NCBI GenBank assembly: GCA_019671005.1
Contig: CM033726.1
Location: forward strand, 4,967,213 to 5,031,212
Origin: Hibiscus mutabilis
Lineage: Eukaryota; Streptophyta; Magnoliopsida; Malvales; Malvaceae
Length of the DNA: 64,000 bases
Reading direction: 5' to 3'
Below, piece after piece: positions 46,605 through 58,176 of this stretch (within the stretch, counting starts at the first letter, position 1; each line of letters opens with the position of its first letter). Made by a program: the position numbers and the translations under genes. The notes under the pieces are model-generated. The model worked only from the letters and a program-made list of their open reading frames with translations. It did not search any database and was not told the origin of the DNA.

Positions 46605-47330
46605 AATCCTGCTGCAACATCGAGGAAGAAGCAAGATCGGAAAATGAAGCTTTGATTTTTTTATTTTCCTGAATTTTGATTTTTCTAATTTTATACTATT
46701 TTTTTTATTTTTGATTGATTTTTTTGAGCTACAACTACAAGAAAGATATAATATCCGAGGAAGAAGTTTGGTCTAGCTGCAACACCGATGAAGAAGCATG
46801 ACCTGGATAGGGTTTGATCTGCTACACCACTGACGGATAGACAAGATCTGATCTAAGTTGGTTTACCACCACTAACAAAGGTATAACCCACAAAATGTTT
46901 GATCTGCTACGCCACCGACGGAGAGGCAAGATCTGGAAAGGATTTGATCTACTACACCACTGACGGGGAAACAAGATCTGAAAATAATGGGATCCATTAC
47001 ACCACTGACGGAGAGATGAGATTCAAAGGAAAACTTTTATAAAAAAATTTTATCTGCTGTACCATCTACGGAGAAACAAGATCTTCAGAAATTTGATCTA
47101 CCATACCACCGACGAAGAGGCAAGATCTGGAAAATATATGATCCACTACACCACTGACGGTGAGATGAGATCCGAAGGAAAATTTGATATTGCAACACCA
47201 CTAACGGAGAGGCGAGATCTGGACAAAGTAGGATCTGCTACATCACTGGTGAGGAGTCGAGATCCAGAGAAAACTTTAATTTGTTGCACCATCAACGGTA
47301 GCATGAAATCTGAAAATGAAGGAGAACATT
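46605..47330 (-). repeat. Tandem array, outer element, right part
   Basis: Type 1 units (46605-46800) followed by type 2 units (about 46790-47330; gatctgctacaccactgacg). On the minus strand the order is type 2 then type 1, the same as in the inner element read on plus. Confidence 0.85.
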
Positions 47331-47468
47331 AATTAGAAATTGCTCAAAATTTTGCCATTGAGCTGGATATTTAAGCTTTTCAGCATATTTGGCCTTCTTC
47401 GGGGCTAAAGGTTGATCATCATGTTGTTTCCCCCGTGATTGAGGTTCTCCGATCTCCTTCCTAGACAT
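47292..47468 (-). CDS. 58-codon frame in outer element, uncertain
   Basis: Starts MSRKEIGEPQSRGKQHDDQP and contains APKKAKYAEKLKYPAQW. It is hydrophilic and Lys-rich, with coding-like composition, and lies just upstream (minus sense) of the tandem array. It could be the surviving 5' end of an ORF1 or gag protein truncated by the array. I do not recognise a family, and there is no direct counterpart with a Met in the inner element. Confidence 0.3.
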   Translation of the reverse strand: MSRKEIGEPQSRGKQHDDQPLAPKKAKYAEKLKYPAQWQNFEQFLINVLLHFQISCYR

Positions 47469-48867
47469 GTTTATATGTTCAAGCTAAAAAATGAATGCCT
47501 GATGGATGAATGCAACTTTATGTATAATGTGCATGTTTAATCTAAATGCATGATAACTCGTATGAATGTATGCTTCATGCACTTGATGCCAAATAATCTT
47601 AATTGATGATTTTTCTTGCCCTTCAAAGGGTTGCCCCTTAACTTCATGTTGGTCGGATTAAATTCTTGAACTTGTTTCACGGAGATGCCCCCAATCTTCC
47701 TTGGCTTTGATCGTCTTCCTCTATCTTTCTGGGTGTATGCCCTAAAATTATTTTCATTGAACTTTGTCTGGACTGAAGTGAATTCGAAGCTTGGGGTATA
47801 TTTTCGCCTTTTCTTGAAGGATGAACGTGTTATGTTGCCCCCCAGTCGGGTCTATAAAATTTTTTGTGTTGGTTCATGTCAGTTTATTACTTTCAGCTCT
47901 TGCAAAATGCTACAGACAACAATCAATGTACTCGTCTAGGGTACGGAAGTCTGACTCGGCATCAGAGGCTAACTTTTAGAACTCATCTAGAAATGCCCCC
48001 TAGACGTGGGGCCTTGTAGAGGCATGGCGTCTGTATGAACGCAGAGGTTATTCTTAAAAATGCCATTGGATGGGTTTTTGCATAGGTTTGGTAAAGTGCT
48101 AGATTGGTCATCTTTTGCTTTATCTGGTATTTTTGGCACGGGGCATCCCGATGACCGATTTCAAAATTGTGAATGTATGCATGTAAATGCAAGGTGCATG
48201 TCATAGATGTAAACGTATCGATTCAAACATGGTTCCCGCGGCTCAACTTTGGAACTCACGGGATTTATTCGCAACCTAGAATGTTGCACCGATATCTAGA
48301 ATACTAGATTTTCTCTCGATAGTGAATTTTTCAAATTGGGAACCAGTCGTGAATCAGTACTTAATGCTGGTGAAATGCAAAAATTAAAATGATGGTGTCA
48401 TGCAATTAATGCAAAATGAGTGAATTTAATATGATGCGATCAAAGCAAGGAAATAAAGTCAGTTCGAATAAAAATAATCAAATAAACAAAATAAGGAAAA
48501 AAATAAAACAGATAAAAAACTGTACATAAAAACAAATAAATGCACCAAAGCCTAAAAAGGGTAACCGCTAAACGGGCAGAGTTTCGCATGGCTTTAAAAA
48601 GGTTGGCTCTTACAGCTCACTATATGCGGTTCGGATCTAAAGGAAAGAGTACCCGAACTGTTGCTAGGGCATCGATTCGGGGGAATACGACCCTCATACC
48701 ATACGAGGGTGAAAACCTTACGAAATATAAGGACCAGTACTCCGGAAGTACATTACAACACTGTAAGGAGGTGAAAATGGAAAATGGGGAAATAGGAAAA
48801 TATAGAAAAAAATAGGAGGTGGAGTCACCACCGGCCACTTTGGTAGGCCAGACACCGTAAAAAAAAT
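47469..48867 (-). other. Outer element untranslated leader
   Basis: No gene. 48540-48760 resembles the leader blocks at 41640-41960 and 3130-3430. 48755-48867 is LTR-like sequence (ggagtcaccaccggccactt) next to the extended primer site. Confidence 0.6.
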
Positions 48868-48906
48868 AACCAGAGATTCTGGGTTCGCTCCCCAGCGGAG
48901 TCGCCA
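48868..48906 (-). promoter_or_regulatory. Extended primer-binding site copied from tRNA-Arg, second copy
   Basis: Same structure as 37014-37052, and better preserved: ctggg-ttcgctc-cccag forms a perfect T-arm, followed by cggagtcg and cca. Position 58 is again C. The LTR starts 3 bp further on, at 48910. Confidence 0.72.
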
Positions 48907-48909
48907 AGC

Positions 48910-49047
48910 TGTGATCATTGTTTTTTTTCTCCTTTGAAAATATGGTTAAAAATGTATGCGGGTGTTACAAAAAATGTTTAAAAAAGTGCGTGTTTTAAAA
49001 AAATGTTTGTGTTTACGGTATTAAAAAAGACGTCACCCGAAAACCGG
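48910..49047 (-). repeat. Truncated 5' LTR of outer element
   Basis: tgtgatcattg onwards follows the LTR at 37056 for about 135 bp, to tacggtattaaaaaagacgt, then stops at ccggggtgttaca, which looks like the end of another LTR type. Confidence 0.75.
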
Positions 49048-50006
49048 GGTGTTACATTTTTAAATATCAGTTACCAAGATTCATCATTACCAAGATTAAA
49101 GTATTACCAAGATTCATCATTGATTGTCAGTAATATTGGATTAAATGAAGCATGTGATGTTACTTTGGTGAAGAAGCATTAAAATCGAGGTAAAGGACTA
49201 AAACGCAAGGACTTCAAAGTATGAGGGGGGAAATAATAAATTTGCCTGAAAGTCTCAAGTATGGAATAATTGAGAATTTTGACGCTTATAAAGTTATTAT
49301 TTATGATTTCTATTAGTTTTGTGTCGATTTGGTAAAAGAGGGTCAAATTGAAAAAAGTGAAAGTTTTGGGGTTAAAGTATGGATAGTTGAATTATGGTTG
49401 GATTGTAACTAACGGTTATAGATTCCATTAGATATAGATGAGAGAGATGGAAAAGTAGAATAAGATATTTCGATTAAAAAGAAAAGGAAATGAATAAAAA
49501 AGAAAAGAAAACGGATGAACCACTGAATAATTTTAGTAAAATAAATGTCCATAAAATAATTAAATTTAAAACTCATTCGATAAAATGATTTTAATATCTG
49601 TCCTAAACCAACATTGTAATGTCTCAAAATAAATCCAATGTAAGTGGATAATAAACTAGAATAAATCTAAAAACATTTAAAATAAACCGATAAAAATTCA
49701 GATAATTTAAACTAGTCCAAAGTCATGGTTCTGTAAATAGTAGTAAAAACCTTTAAATAATAGTACCAACAATATGTGAAATCTGAAGTAAAATAAGATC
49801 CACGAGACAATGTTGAATCTGAGCCTAATATGATAGTCAATCTTAAGAAAAGTAAAATAGGAATGAACAACAAAGTATAGTGCAGTATCAATAAGCACAA
49901 GTAACCAGAGAATATACGGGAAAATAGAACCAGACAGATATCACTATAATTACTCAAAATACAAATGCATGCTAATAAGACTCTAGCTATATTAGAATTT
50001 GGATTT
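49048..50006. other. Unassigned AT-rich DNA
   Basis: A small local repeat of ttaccaagattcatcat occurs at 49071-49125. No gene. It may be the remains of another LTR. Confidence 0.5.
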
Positions 50007-50196
50007 TGACTAAGTTCCGAGAAGAAGAAAAATGTAGACTTTTTTTATTCCAATAATGAGTGCATACAGACTTATATACAGTAAATGAAAGATATAAAGA
50101 AAATAAAGAAATAAACAAAAAGAATCTAACTTAATAAACACGTGTAAACTAATCCTAACGACTAAAACAGAAAAACTGTAATTACACATTCCAACA
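50007..50196 (-). repeat. Probable 3' LTR of the decayed copia element
   Basis: The minus strand starts TGTTGGAATGTGTAATTACA, contains a GTATATAAG box and a GGAATAAA signal, and could end at AGTCA near 50007. No partner LTR exists in the window, so the end is a guess. Confidence 0.45.
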
Positions 50197-50234
50197 AATT
50201 TTGGATGCCCAACTTAAAAATAGACCTAAGAAAT

Positions 50235-50610
50235 AAAAGGTTGAAGAGCCTTGGTGAAGCAATCAGCCAATTGATTATGAGTAGAGACAGGTAGCAAAGT
50301 AACGACTCCATTTTGAAAAAAGGCATTATTTATATTTAACTATTGTAATTTTTAATTTTTTTGCAGCAGCTACTGCCATTAATATTCTTATAGTGGTTAT
50401 CTTTGCAACAGGGCTACAGGTGTTAAAAAAATTGTTGAATATAACCTTTAGCAACTAACCTAGCTTTATACCTCTCAAGAGAATCATCAGATTTAAGTTT
50501 AGTCTTAAAAACCCACTTACAACCTATAGTCTGCTTACCATGAGGAACAACAACCAAATCTCATGTATGATTCTTTTCTAAAGCTACAATTTCCTCATGC
50601 ATAGCATCTT
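50235..50610 (-). pseudogene. Copia RT start fused to RNase H end
   Basis: The minus strand reads VVVPHGKQTIGCKWVFKTKL then ERYKARLVAKGY (RVT_2 N-terminus) and SPVAKITTIRILMAVAA. It then jumps to NGVVTLLPVSTHNQLAD and CFTKALQ, the last residues of copia RNase H. The whole RT catalytic core, including the YVDD site, is deleted. One stop replaces the Trp before DLVVVP. Confidence 0.8.
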
Positions 50611-51450
50611 TTCAACAATCATGTAGAACAATTTGCTTATATATTCTAGGTTCAGTCAAGATTTCAGCATTATTAATATAAGGCTGATAGGTAGGAGATA
50701 TATGTTGGTAAGATAGTACCTGGACAATAGAATGAGGTGTGATTTTCGAACTAGGTAGAAAAACCTGAAAATTCTTGAATTTGTGACTCTTGAAGGTCTG
50801 ACTAGGGGTTGAATTACTCATGTTGATAATTGTTGATGATGAGAGCTGGGAATGTCAACAGAAGCGGCAGCTCTATCATTTTCAACAAAAGTATTTTGAG
50901 AACTTTGTAATGGAAGGGAGACTGAATCTTCAGCATTAATGTCCAGGTCTTTGTTGCTGGTACTGTATCTTCTGAAGTCTACAATGGTACTGAAGCCAAG
51001 CCTGTGCTATCAATTAGAACAGGATCTAAAATATGATCATGAGCATCCTAGTGATTATTTTGTAGAAAATCTTCCATAAAATTACTGTTATCAGATGCGG
51101 GTAAGATAATAGTGTTTAATGAATCATGTTTAAGTTTAAAATGGTTGTTTTAAAAGGAAAAATATGTTCTGAAAAACTATCTCGAGATACAAAAATGTTT
51201 TGTGTGTCTAAATCATATAACCTATATCATTTGATATTCTTTCGAAAATCAAGAAATGCAAATCTAATAGCTCAAGAATGCATTTTAGTTTTGGGTTTAG
51301 GTAAAACAGAAGCATATGCAAGACGTCCAAATACTTTAAGATTTTCAAGTCTTGGTTTTTTTGAAATAATACTTCGAAAGGTATTTTATGCTGTAAAATA
51401 AGAGTAGGTGTGATGTTAATCAGGAAATCAAAGTGAAGAACATAATCTAT

Positions 51451-51783
51451 CTAAAAAGGCATAGGTAAACTAGCTTGAATTCTTAAAGATCTGGCAACAG
51501 TTAATAGATGTCGATGCTTTCTCTCAATTATATTGTTCTGTTGAAGAATGTAGGTGCATGAATTTTGATGTACAATGCTTTTAGTTTTAAAGAAATCATT
51601 CATATTACATTCTTGTGCATTATCAGTACTGAATACATTTAATCCTTTTGAGAATTGAGTTTCCACCAGTTTATAAAAATTCTCTCTTAAGTTCTTAACT
51701 TCAGATTTATATTGCATAGGATAAGTCCAAACAAACCTACTCTTATCATCAACAATTGTTAAAAAATAAGAATGTCCATACAT
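51451..51783 (-). pseudogene. Copia integrase catalytic core
   Basis: Starts MYGHSYFLTIVDDKSRFVWT (rve domain), with STDNAQECN for the second acidic site (usually S/TDNG-EF) and NNIIERKHRHLL for the region of the catalytic Glu. The enzyme would join cDNA to host DNA. The Gly-to-Ala and Phe-to-Cys changes around the second Asp and a frame break at both ends indicate decay. Confidence 0.8.
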
Positions 51784-51804
51784 ACTTTTGATAGGAAAAG
51801 GACC

Positions 51805-52001
51805 TCATACATCCATATCAACAAGATCAAAAGGAGAATCTGAAACAATAACACTAATAGAAAAAGAAAAACGTTTACGATTAGCTAGATGACAAACATC
51901 ACAGTCACTAATAGCACCGAATGGAATTCCAGAATGTAAATGAAAAAAATAATTCATCCTTTGTTTAGAAGGATGCTCTGACCTAATATGCCAAACATTT
52001 A
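51805..52001 (-). pseudogene. Copia GAG-pre-integrase domain
   Basis: WHIRSEHPSKQRMNYFFHL followed by CDVCHLANRKRFSFS, the His/Cys zinc-binding N-terminus of integrase. The His of WH and the H-P pair are kept. The frame ends at the insertion point 52001. Confidence 0.8.
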
Positions 52002-53352
52002 TGTAAAACATATATTTGATTTTAATATAACAAAGTGTTTAAGGACTAAATTGTAAAATGAAATAAATTTTTAAGTATTCTAAAGTCTCACAAATTGACA
52101 AGGAAAATTTTCTTTAAGTCCAAAAATTTAAACCCAAACTTTTTCTAAGTGTTTTCAAGCCAAACTATGCATTTTCGCCCAAGCGTATCGATACACCCCT
52201 TGGTGTTTCGATACATAAATTGGTTACTGTAATTTGGTTTTACAAAGCGTACTGATACGGCTTAGCCCGTTTCGATACAACATTCATATGACTTTGAAAA
52301 ATTAGGCCTTGCGTTTCGATACGGTCTTGACCTTTTCGATACGTCCTTCATCTGGGCAAACGTTTTAAGCTTTGCGTTTCGATATAGCCTTGTTCGTTTC
52401 GATACGATCTGAAATTTGGGTTTAAGATATTCCTTAGCGTACTGATACGGTCCCTTCCGTTTCGATACAGTTTGTCAAGATCTTCGAGATCTTTGCATTA
52501 AATGTTTTCGAACGTTTCCTTGTTAGTTATTGGAATTAACGAACTTTTAATTTTCCGTTATCCGTATTGATACGCCCCTAGGCGTACCGATGCATTTTTT
52601 TAACTCAGATTCCAGTAAGCAAATATCGTACCGATACGGCCTTGCCATTTTGATACGCCCCCTATTTTACACTATGACCGTTTCGATACGCCCTCGCGCG
52701 TATCGATACGATACTACACAACGGCTATATTTTTCTTGTAACAGGTATCGATACGGACCTTCGTGTACCGATACAAATGGTTGGCACACATCATTTATTG
52801 TGGGGAAGAAGCCCTTCAACGGCTATATTCAATACTCCAACCACCCAAACGGCTAAAAATCAATGAAAGGGTATAAATACAAGACTCCAATGCTGCTGCA
52901 ACAACTATTGAACATTCATTGAACAACATTCAAGCAAAATCCAACCCTTTGTGCTTTTAGAGTCAAATCTTGTACACCTAACTAGTGTAATTTATTTGTA
53001 TATCTTGTTTCAAGTTTGGGATTATGAGTGATCATTATTGGGAAAAATGTGTATATTGTGAGGATATTTTATTTGCCAAACTTCTTTCTTTGTATTGTGA
53101 GTGAATTGTTCAAAGCTTTGGGCAGAAAGCTTGAACTTGTAATGGTTGCCTTCTAAACCTAGAAAAATGGGAAGAATTTCATAGTGAAATTGTTGAAAAA
53201 CCTTAGTAGGAAGCTAAGGTAGTGGACGTAGAGCTTGTTAGAAGCTTGAACCACTATAAAACCTTGTGTCCCATTGTTCATACCTTCTTAAATTGCTTCC
53301 AAAATTTAAAATTTCCAATTCACCCCATCTCAATTGATTGATCATCCTAACA
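52002..53352 (+). repeat. Sirevirus-like 5' LTR
   Basis: 1351 bp. About eighteen CGATAC-type words (52185-52775) precede the TATAAATA box at 52872-52879, followed by a caagactccaatgctgctgc start region. Confidence 0.9.
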
Positions 53353-53354
53353 GT

Positions 53355-53367
53355 TGGTATCAGAGCC
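53355..53367 (+). promoter_or_regulatory. Primer-binding site, initiator tRNA-Met
   Basis: tggtatcagagcc begins 2 bp after the LTR. It is the standard copia primer site. Confidence 0.9.
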
Positions 53368-53438
53368 ATACTCAACCGAAGGTCTAGCAACCGTTGAGAC
53401 GATCCTAGAAAGTGATTCAATTAATAGAAGTCAAAGCC

Positions 53439-55064
53439 ATGGCATCCACATCCGACATGTACGAGTCTCATTCTATCACCAAGCCTCCATACTTCAATGG
53501 GGATAACTATCCCTATTGGAAAAACAGTATGAGGTTCTTCATCAAATCACATGACTACCTCCTATGAGATGTAGTGGAAGATGGATCGACAATTCCGATG
53601 AAGAGAGAAAGTGATCAGCTAGTACCAAAGTCCAAGCACGAGATGACCGATGAAGATCGAAAGAAGCTTCAAATCAATGATAAAGCCATGCACATGCTAT
53701 TTTGCTCTCTTGGACCGGTTGAGTACTCAAAGATGTCATTTTGCTCAAGTGCTAAAGAAATTTAGGATAAGCTCGAGATTACATACGAATGCACTAATGA
53801 AGTTAAGGAGACCAAGGTTGGGCTTCTTAATTTGAGCTATGAAAATTTCAAGATGGAGCCGAATGAAGACATCTCCAAAATGTTTGAATGATTCTCCGTC
53901 ATTGTCAATGGCCTCAAGGGTCTAGGAGAAATCATTCCGGAGAAGAAGCTAGTTCAAAAACTAATCTACTCACTTCCCGAGTCTTGGGATGGTAAAAGAA
54001 CGACCATCATAGAAGCAAAAGATCTCAAGTCACTAAAGCTCAACGCTCTCATAGAGTCTATTCTCACCTATGAGATAATGAAGAAATGAAGAGATGAGGA
54101 AAAGAAGAAGAAAGAAATGAAGGTCGAGAAGAAGGAAGTGGAGAAGAAGAAGAGTAGAATTGCTCTCAAAGCCTCATATGATGAGAGTGATTCTAGTGAG
54201 GAGAAAGATGAGGAATTGGCTATGATAGCCAAACGATTCACTCGGCTCATGAGATCCAACCGAAGAAGAAAATTCAACCGAAAAAGGGATATCAAGAACA
54301 AGAGCAAAGAAGAAGAAAATGATCCTATCATGTGCTATGAATGTAAGAAGCTGGGGCACATCAAAATCGATTATCCCCAACTCAAGAAGAAGGGCTTCGA
54401 GAAGAAAAAGAAGCACAAGGCACATATAGCCACTTGGAGCGATGAAGAGTCTTCAAGTGACGAGGAGCACGAAATTGCAAGCTTATGTCTCATGGCCTTT
54501 GAGGAGGATCCCAAGGTAACCTCTAACTCATTAAATGATCTTGCCTATGATGAATTACAAGAGGCTTATGACGAATTGGTTGAAAAATATAAGGAATCTA
54601 TTTTGAAAAATAAGAAAATTATCCTTGATTTGAAAAACCAAAACGATTTCTTATCTAAAACCAATTCAGAACTTGAAAAGAAGGTTAGTGATTTACAAGA
54701 TAATCAAAAGTATTTTGAACAAGAAAACGTTGATTTAAATAACCTTCTTTCTGAGTTAAAAGATCATTACCTCAAGGAGGTAAATGATCTCAAAGATTCC
54801 TTAAACAATGTTGGGAAATCAAGTTTTGAAAAAGGACAATATTCAAAATCCAATAATGTTAAAAGGAACTTTAATAGATACAAACATAGAGGGTATTCAA
54901 GACCCTATTATGGTAAGAAAGTTAGAAGTATTTGGATTCCTAAGGATGTTGTAGCTTCTAACAAAGCTAATGAGATTGCTTCTTGGATTCCTAAGGAAAC
55001 CAAGATTTTGAGAACTAATGCTTATGGACCCAAAAAGATTTGGGTACCAAAAATCAAAGTTTGA
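53439..55064 (+). pseudogene. Sirevirus-like gag
   Basis: Starts MASTSDMYESHSITKPPYFN with GDNYPYWKNSMRFFI, the copia gag N-terminus (UBN2-like). In-frame stops occur near 53564, 53763, 53889 and 54087. The long open part, 54117-55064, has a CCHC knuckle (MCYECKKLGHIKIDYP) in which the last Cys is Tyr. It then has an acidic Ser/Glu stretch, a long coiled coil (NDFLSKTNSELEKKVSDLQD) and repeated WIPK/WVPK motifs at the end, which are typical of Sirevirus gag-pol. The nucleocapsid knuckle is therefore damaged as well as the frame. Confidence 0.85.
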
Positions 55065-55502
55065 TTCCACGTTTGTAGGGGGAGCATTGCTACAAGGCCA
55101 AGGCTACAAGTGCAAATACGTGGTTCCTTGATAGTGGATGCTCAAGACATATGATCGGAGACAATAGTAGATTCTTGGACTAGAGCTAAAGAGATGAGGA
55201 TTAGTGACATTTGGTGACAACTCCAAACGTCAAATTGAAGGAATGAGTTCCATTGGTAATCACTCTTCCATACTTATTGAAAATGTTTTATATGTCAATG
55301 GTCTTAAACATAACCTATTAAGCATAAGCTAACTTTTTGATAAAGGTTTCGTAGTAATTTTTTATATATATGGTTGCAAAATTATAAATATCAAAACCCA
55401 CAAAATTGTGCTTTTAGGTCATCGTATAGGAAACATATATATGGTGCATTTAGATGACATTCATATTTCTAATGCATGTTTTGTTGCAAATGATGAGCAT
55501 GA
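55065..55502 (+). pseudogene. Copia protease region, frame-broken
   Basis: WFLDSGCSRHMIGDNSRFLD (55121-55180) contains the aspartic protease D-S-G motif. Stops and frameshifts follow within 20 codons, so the protease domain is not continuous. Confidence 0.75.
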
Positions 55503-56225
55503 TCCAGGTTATGGCATAGGAAACTAGGGCATGCAAGCATGAGTCTTTTAGAAAAATTGGTTTCAAAAAATCTAGTAAGAGGTTTGCCTAATATAAAGTT
55601 TTCAAATGATAAAATTTGTGATACTTGTGCAAAAGGCAAACATAAAAGAGTCTCTTTTAAACCTATTAATGATGTTTCAACTAGTAGAGTTTTACAATTG
55701 ATCCACATGGATCTTTTTGGTCCTATTAGAACAGCTAGCTTGGGTGAAAAATCATATGCATTTGTTTTAGTTGATGATTACTCTAGATACACTTGGGTTC
55801 TATTTTTAAGTACCAAAGATGAGGCTTTAAAAAAATTCATCACATTTTCAAAAATTACTCAAAATGATATTGGTCAAACTATTTTTCATATTCGAAGTGA
55901 CCATGGTACCGAATTTCAAAATCTAGGTTTTGAGGATTTTTGTAACTCAAATGGTATAAGCCACAATTTTTCAGCTCCTAGAACACCTCAACAAAACGGG
56001 GTTGTTGAAAGGAAAAATTGAACTTTAGAGGAAATGGCTAGAACCATGCTTTGTGAAAATAATTTGCCAAAATATTTTTGGGCGGAAGCCACTAATATGG
56101 CTTGCTACATTATAAATAGAGTAATGATTAGGCCTATTTTAAAGAAAACTCCTTATGAGATTTTAAAATCCAAAAAGCCTAACATTAGCTATTTTATCCA
56201 TTTGGTTGTAAATGTTTTGTTTTGA
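55503..56225 (+). pseudogene. Copia GAG-pre-integrase and integrase
   Basis: From the CDTCAKGKHKRVSFKP zinc segment through LIHMDLFGPIRT (first Asp), IRSDHGTEFQN (second Asp) and PQQNGVVERKN (catalytic Glu): all three acidic residues are present. A stop follows ERKN at 56020, where Arg or Gln would be expected. The second half (MARTMLCENNLPKYFWAEA) continues in the same frame to 56225. The C-terminal GKFD region beyond is frameshifted. Confidence 0.85.
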
Positions 56226-56452
56226 ACAATGGAAAAGATAATTTAGGCAAATTTGATGCTAAAAGTGATTAAGCTATTTTCCTAGGGTATTCTTCAAACT
56301 CTAAAGCCTATCGTGTATTTAATAAAAGAACTTTGGTTGTTGAAGAGTCTATTCATGTGGTTTTCGATGATAACCTCATTCCGAGGAAGAATTCTTGTGA
56401 TGATAATGGTGTAGGAATTTTTTAAGCCAATGATGGTGGGAAATCATCAAAG

Positions 56453-58176
56453 GTGAATGAAGTTCCAACCAAAGAAGAGGAAGCACAAGATCCACCTCTA
56501 GAAGCCTTGAAGGACATGAATCTAAAGGAAAAAGAAGTGAGCTACCCAAGAGAGTTCAACTATGTCAAAGGTGGTGAGATTTTGGGTGATCCATCCAAAG
56601 GGGTAACCACTAGACTTTCTCTTAAGAATGCATGTAATGTAGCATTCGTCTCATGCATAGAGCCTAAGAATATCAAAGAAGCATTAAACGATGATTATTG
56701 GATAATGGCTATGCGAGAGGAATTAAACCAATTTGAGAGAAGTCAAGTTTGGACATTAGTTGATAGGCCTAGTAATAAATCTACTATAGGAACTAAATGG
56801 GTTTATAGAAACAAACTAGATAAGAGTGGTAACATAGTGAGAAACAAGGCTAGACTTGTTGCTCAAGGTTACACTCAAGAAGAGAGAATCGATTTTGATG
56901 AAACCTATGCACCCGTAGCTAGAATGAAAGCTATTAGGATGCTTCTTGTATTTGCATGTTATAATAAATTCAAGCCTTTTCAAATGGATGTTAAAAGTGC
57001 ATTTTAAATGTTTTTATAAATGAAGAAGTGTATGTAGAACAACCACCCGGTTTTGAAGATCCAAAATACCCAAACCATATTTTTAAACTTTCAAAAGCTT
57101 TATATGGTTTGAAACAAGCTCCTAGAGCTTGGTATGAAAGGTTGTCAAGTTTTCTAGTTGAAAAAGGTTTTGAAAAAGGGAATGTGGATACTACACTCTT
57201 CATAAAAAAATGACAAAGACATATTAGTAGTTCAAATTTATGTTGATGATATTATTTTCAGTTCTACTAATGAATTTCTTTGTCAATAGTTTATTAAGTT
57301 GATGCAAGGTGAATTTGAGATGAGTATGATGGAGGAGTTTTCCTACTTCTTGGGGCTCCAAATTAAACAAAGGAACGGTGGCATCTTCATCAAACAAGCT
57401 AAATATATAAAGGATATGCTCAAGAAGTTTGGCTTGGAGAACGCAAAACCTCAAGCCGCACCAATGAGTTCTTCTACAAGGCTTGATAAGGATGAAGGAG
57501 GTAAGTGTGTGGATTTAAAGCTTTATAGATCGATGATATGATCTTTGCTTTATCTTACCACAAGTAGACCGAATATCTTGTTTAGTGTTTGCTTGTGTGC
57601 TAAATTTCAAGCTAGTCCTAGATAATCCCACCTTATAGCAATTAAGAGGATCTTTAGATACCTTAGAGATACACCTTGTTTAGGTCTTTGGTATCCTAGA
57701 GACTCTTCCTTTAGTTTACATGCCTTCTCGGATGCGGATTATGGGGGTTGTAAAATAGATAGAAAAAGTACCTCCGGCACATGTCAATTCCTAGGTAGTA
57801 TGCTCATATCTTGGTTTTTTAAGAAACAAAATAGTGTAGCATTATCTACCACCGATATATATCCTTAGGAAGTTGTTGTGCTTAAGTCCTTTGGATGAAG
57901 CAACAACTCTTAAATTATGGAATTGATGTAGGTACCATTCCCATTAGGTGTGACAATACTAGTGCCATTTGTCTCACTAAGAATCCCATCCAACACTCTA
58001 GAACCAAACACATAGAAATAAGACATCATTTCGTTAGGGATCATGTCTTGAAAAATGATGTAGTTCTAGAATATATAGACACCTCAAATCAATTAGCGGA
58101 TATCTTCACCAATTCACTAGACAAAAAACATTTTTGGTCTCTTAGGAGAGAGTTAGGTTTAACTTGCCTTCCTTGA
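56453..58176 (+). pseudogene. Copia reverse transcriptase and RNase H
   Basis: RVT_2 begins with the EALNDDYWIMAMREELNQF and GTKWVYRNKLD segments. A break at 57005 precedes VEQPPGFEDPKYPNHIFKL and KALYGLKQAPRAWYE. YVDD lies at 57239-57250 after another break at 57213. RNase H shows SDADYGGCKIDRKSTSGTCQ (about 57732-57790) and a C-terminal part (57895-58176) with the DNTSAICLTKNP and IEIRHHFVRD motifs. At least five stops or frame changes interrupt it. The catalytic residues are recognisable, but no functional polyprotein can be made. Confidence 0.85.

Larger units (their letters stand above)
37056..49047 (-). mobile_element. Outer non-autonomous Ogre-like element, interrupted
   Basis: Read on the minus strand: truncated 5' LTR (49047-48910), extended primer site (48906-48868), leader, a 58-codon frame (47468-47292), a tandem-repeat array split into 47330-46605 and 40288-39640, polypurine tract, and 3' LTR (39401-37056). 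No gag or pol. The array is split by a plus-strand relative at 40294-46604. Joining the flanks restores a normal array unit, so the inner insertion is younger. Confidence 0.8.

Noticed and set aside
54068..54425. Leu/Ser/Phe-rich minus frames
   Set aside because: Antisense shadows of the Lys/Glu/Ser-rich gag of the Sirevirus-like element.
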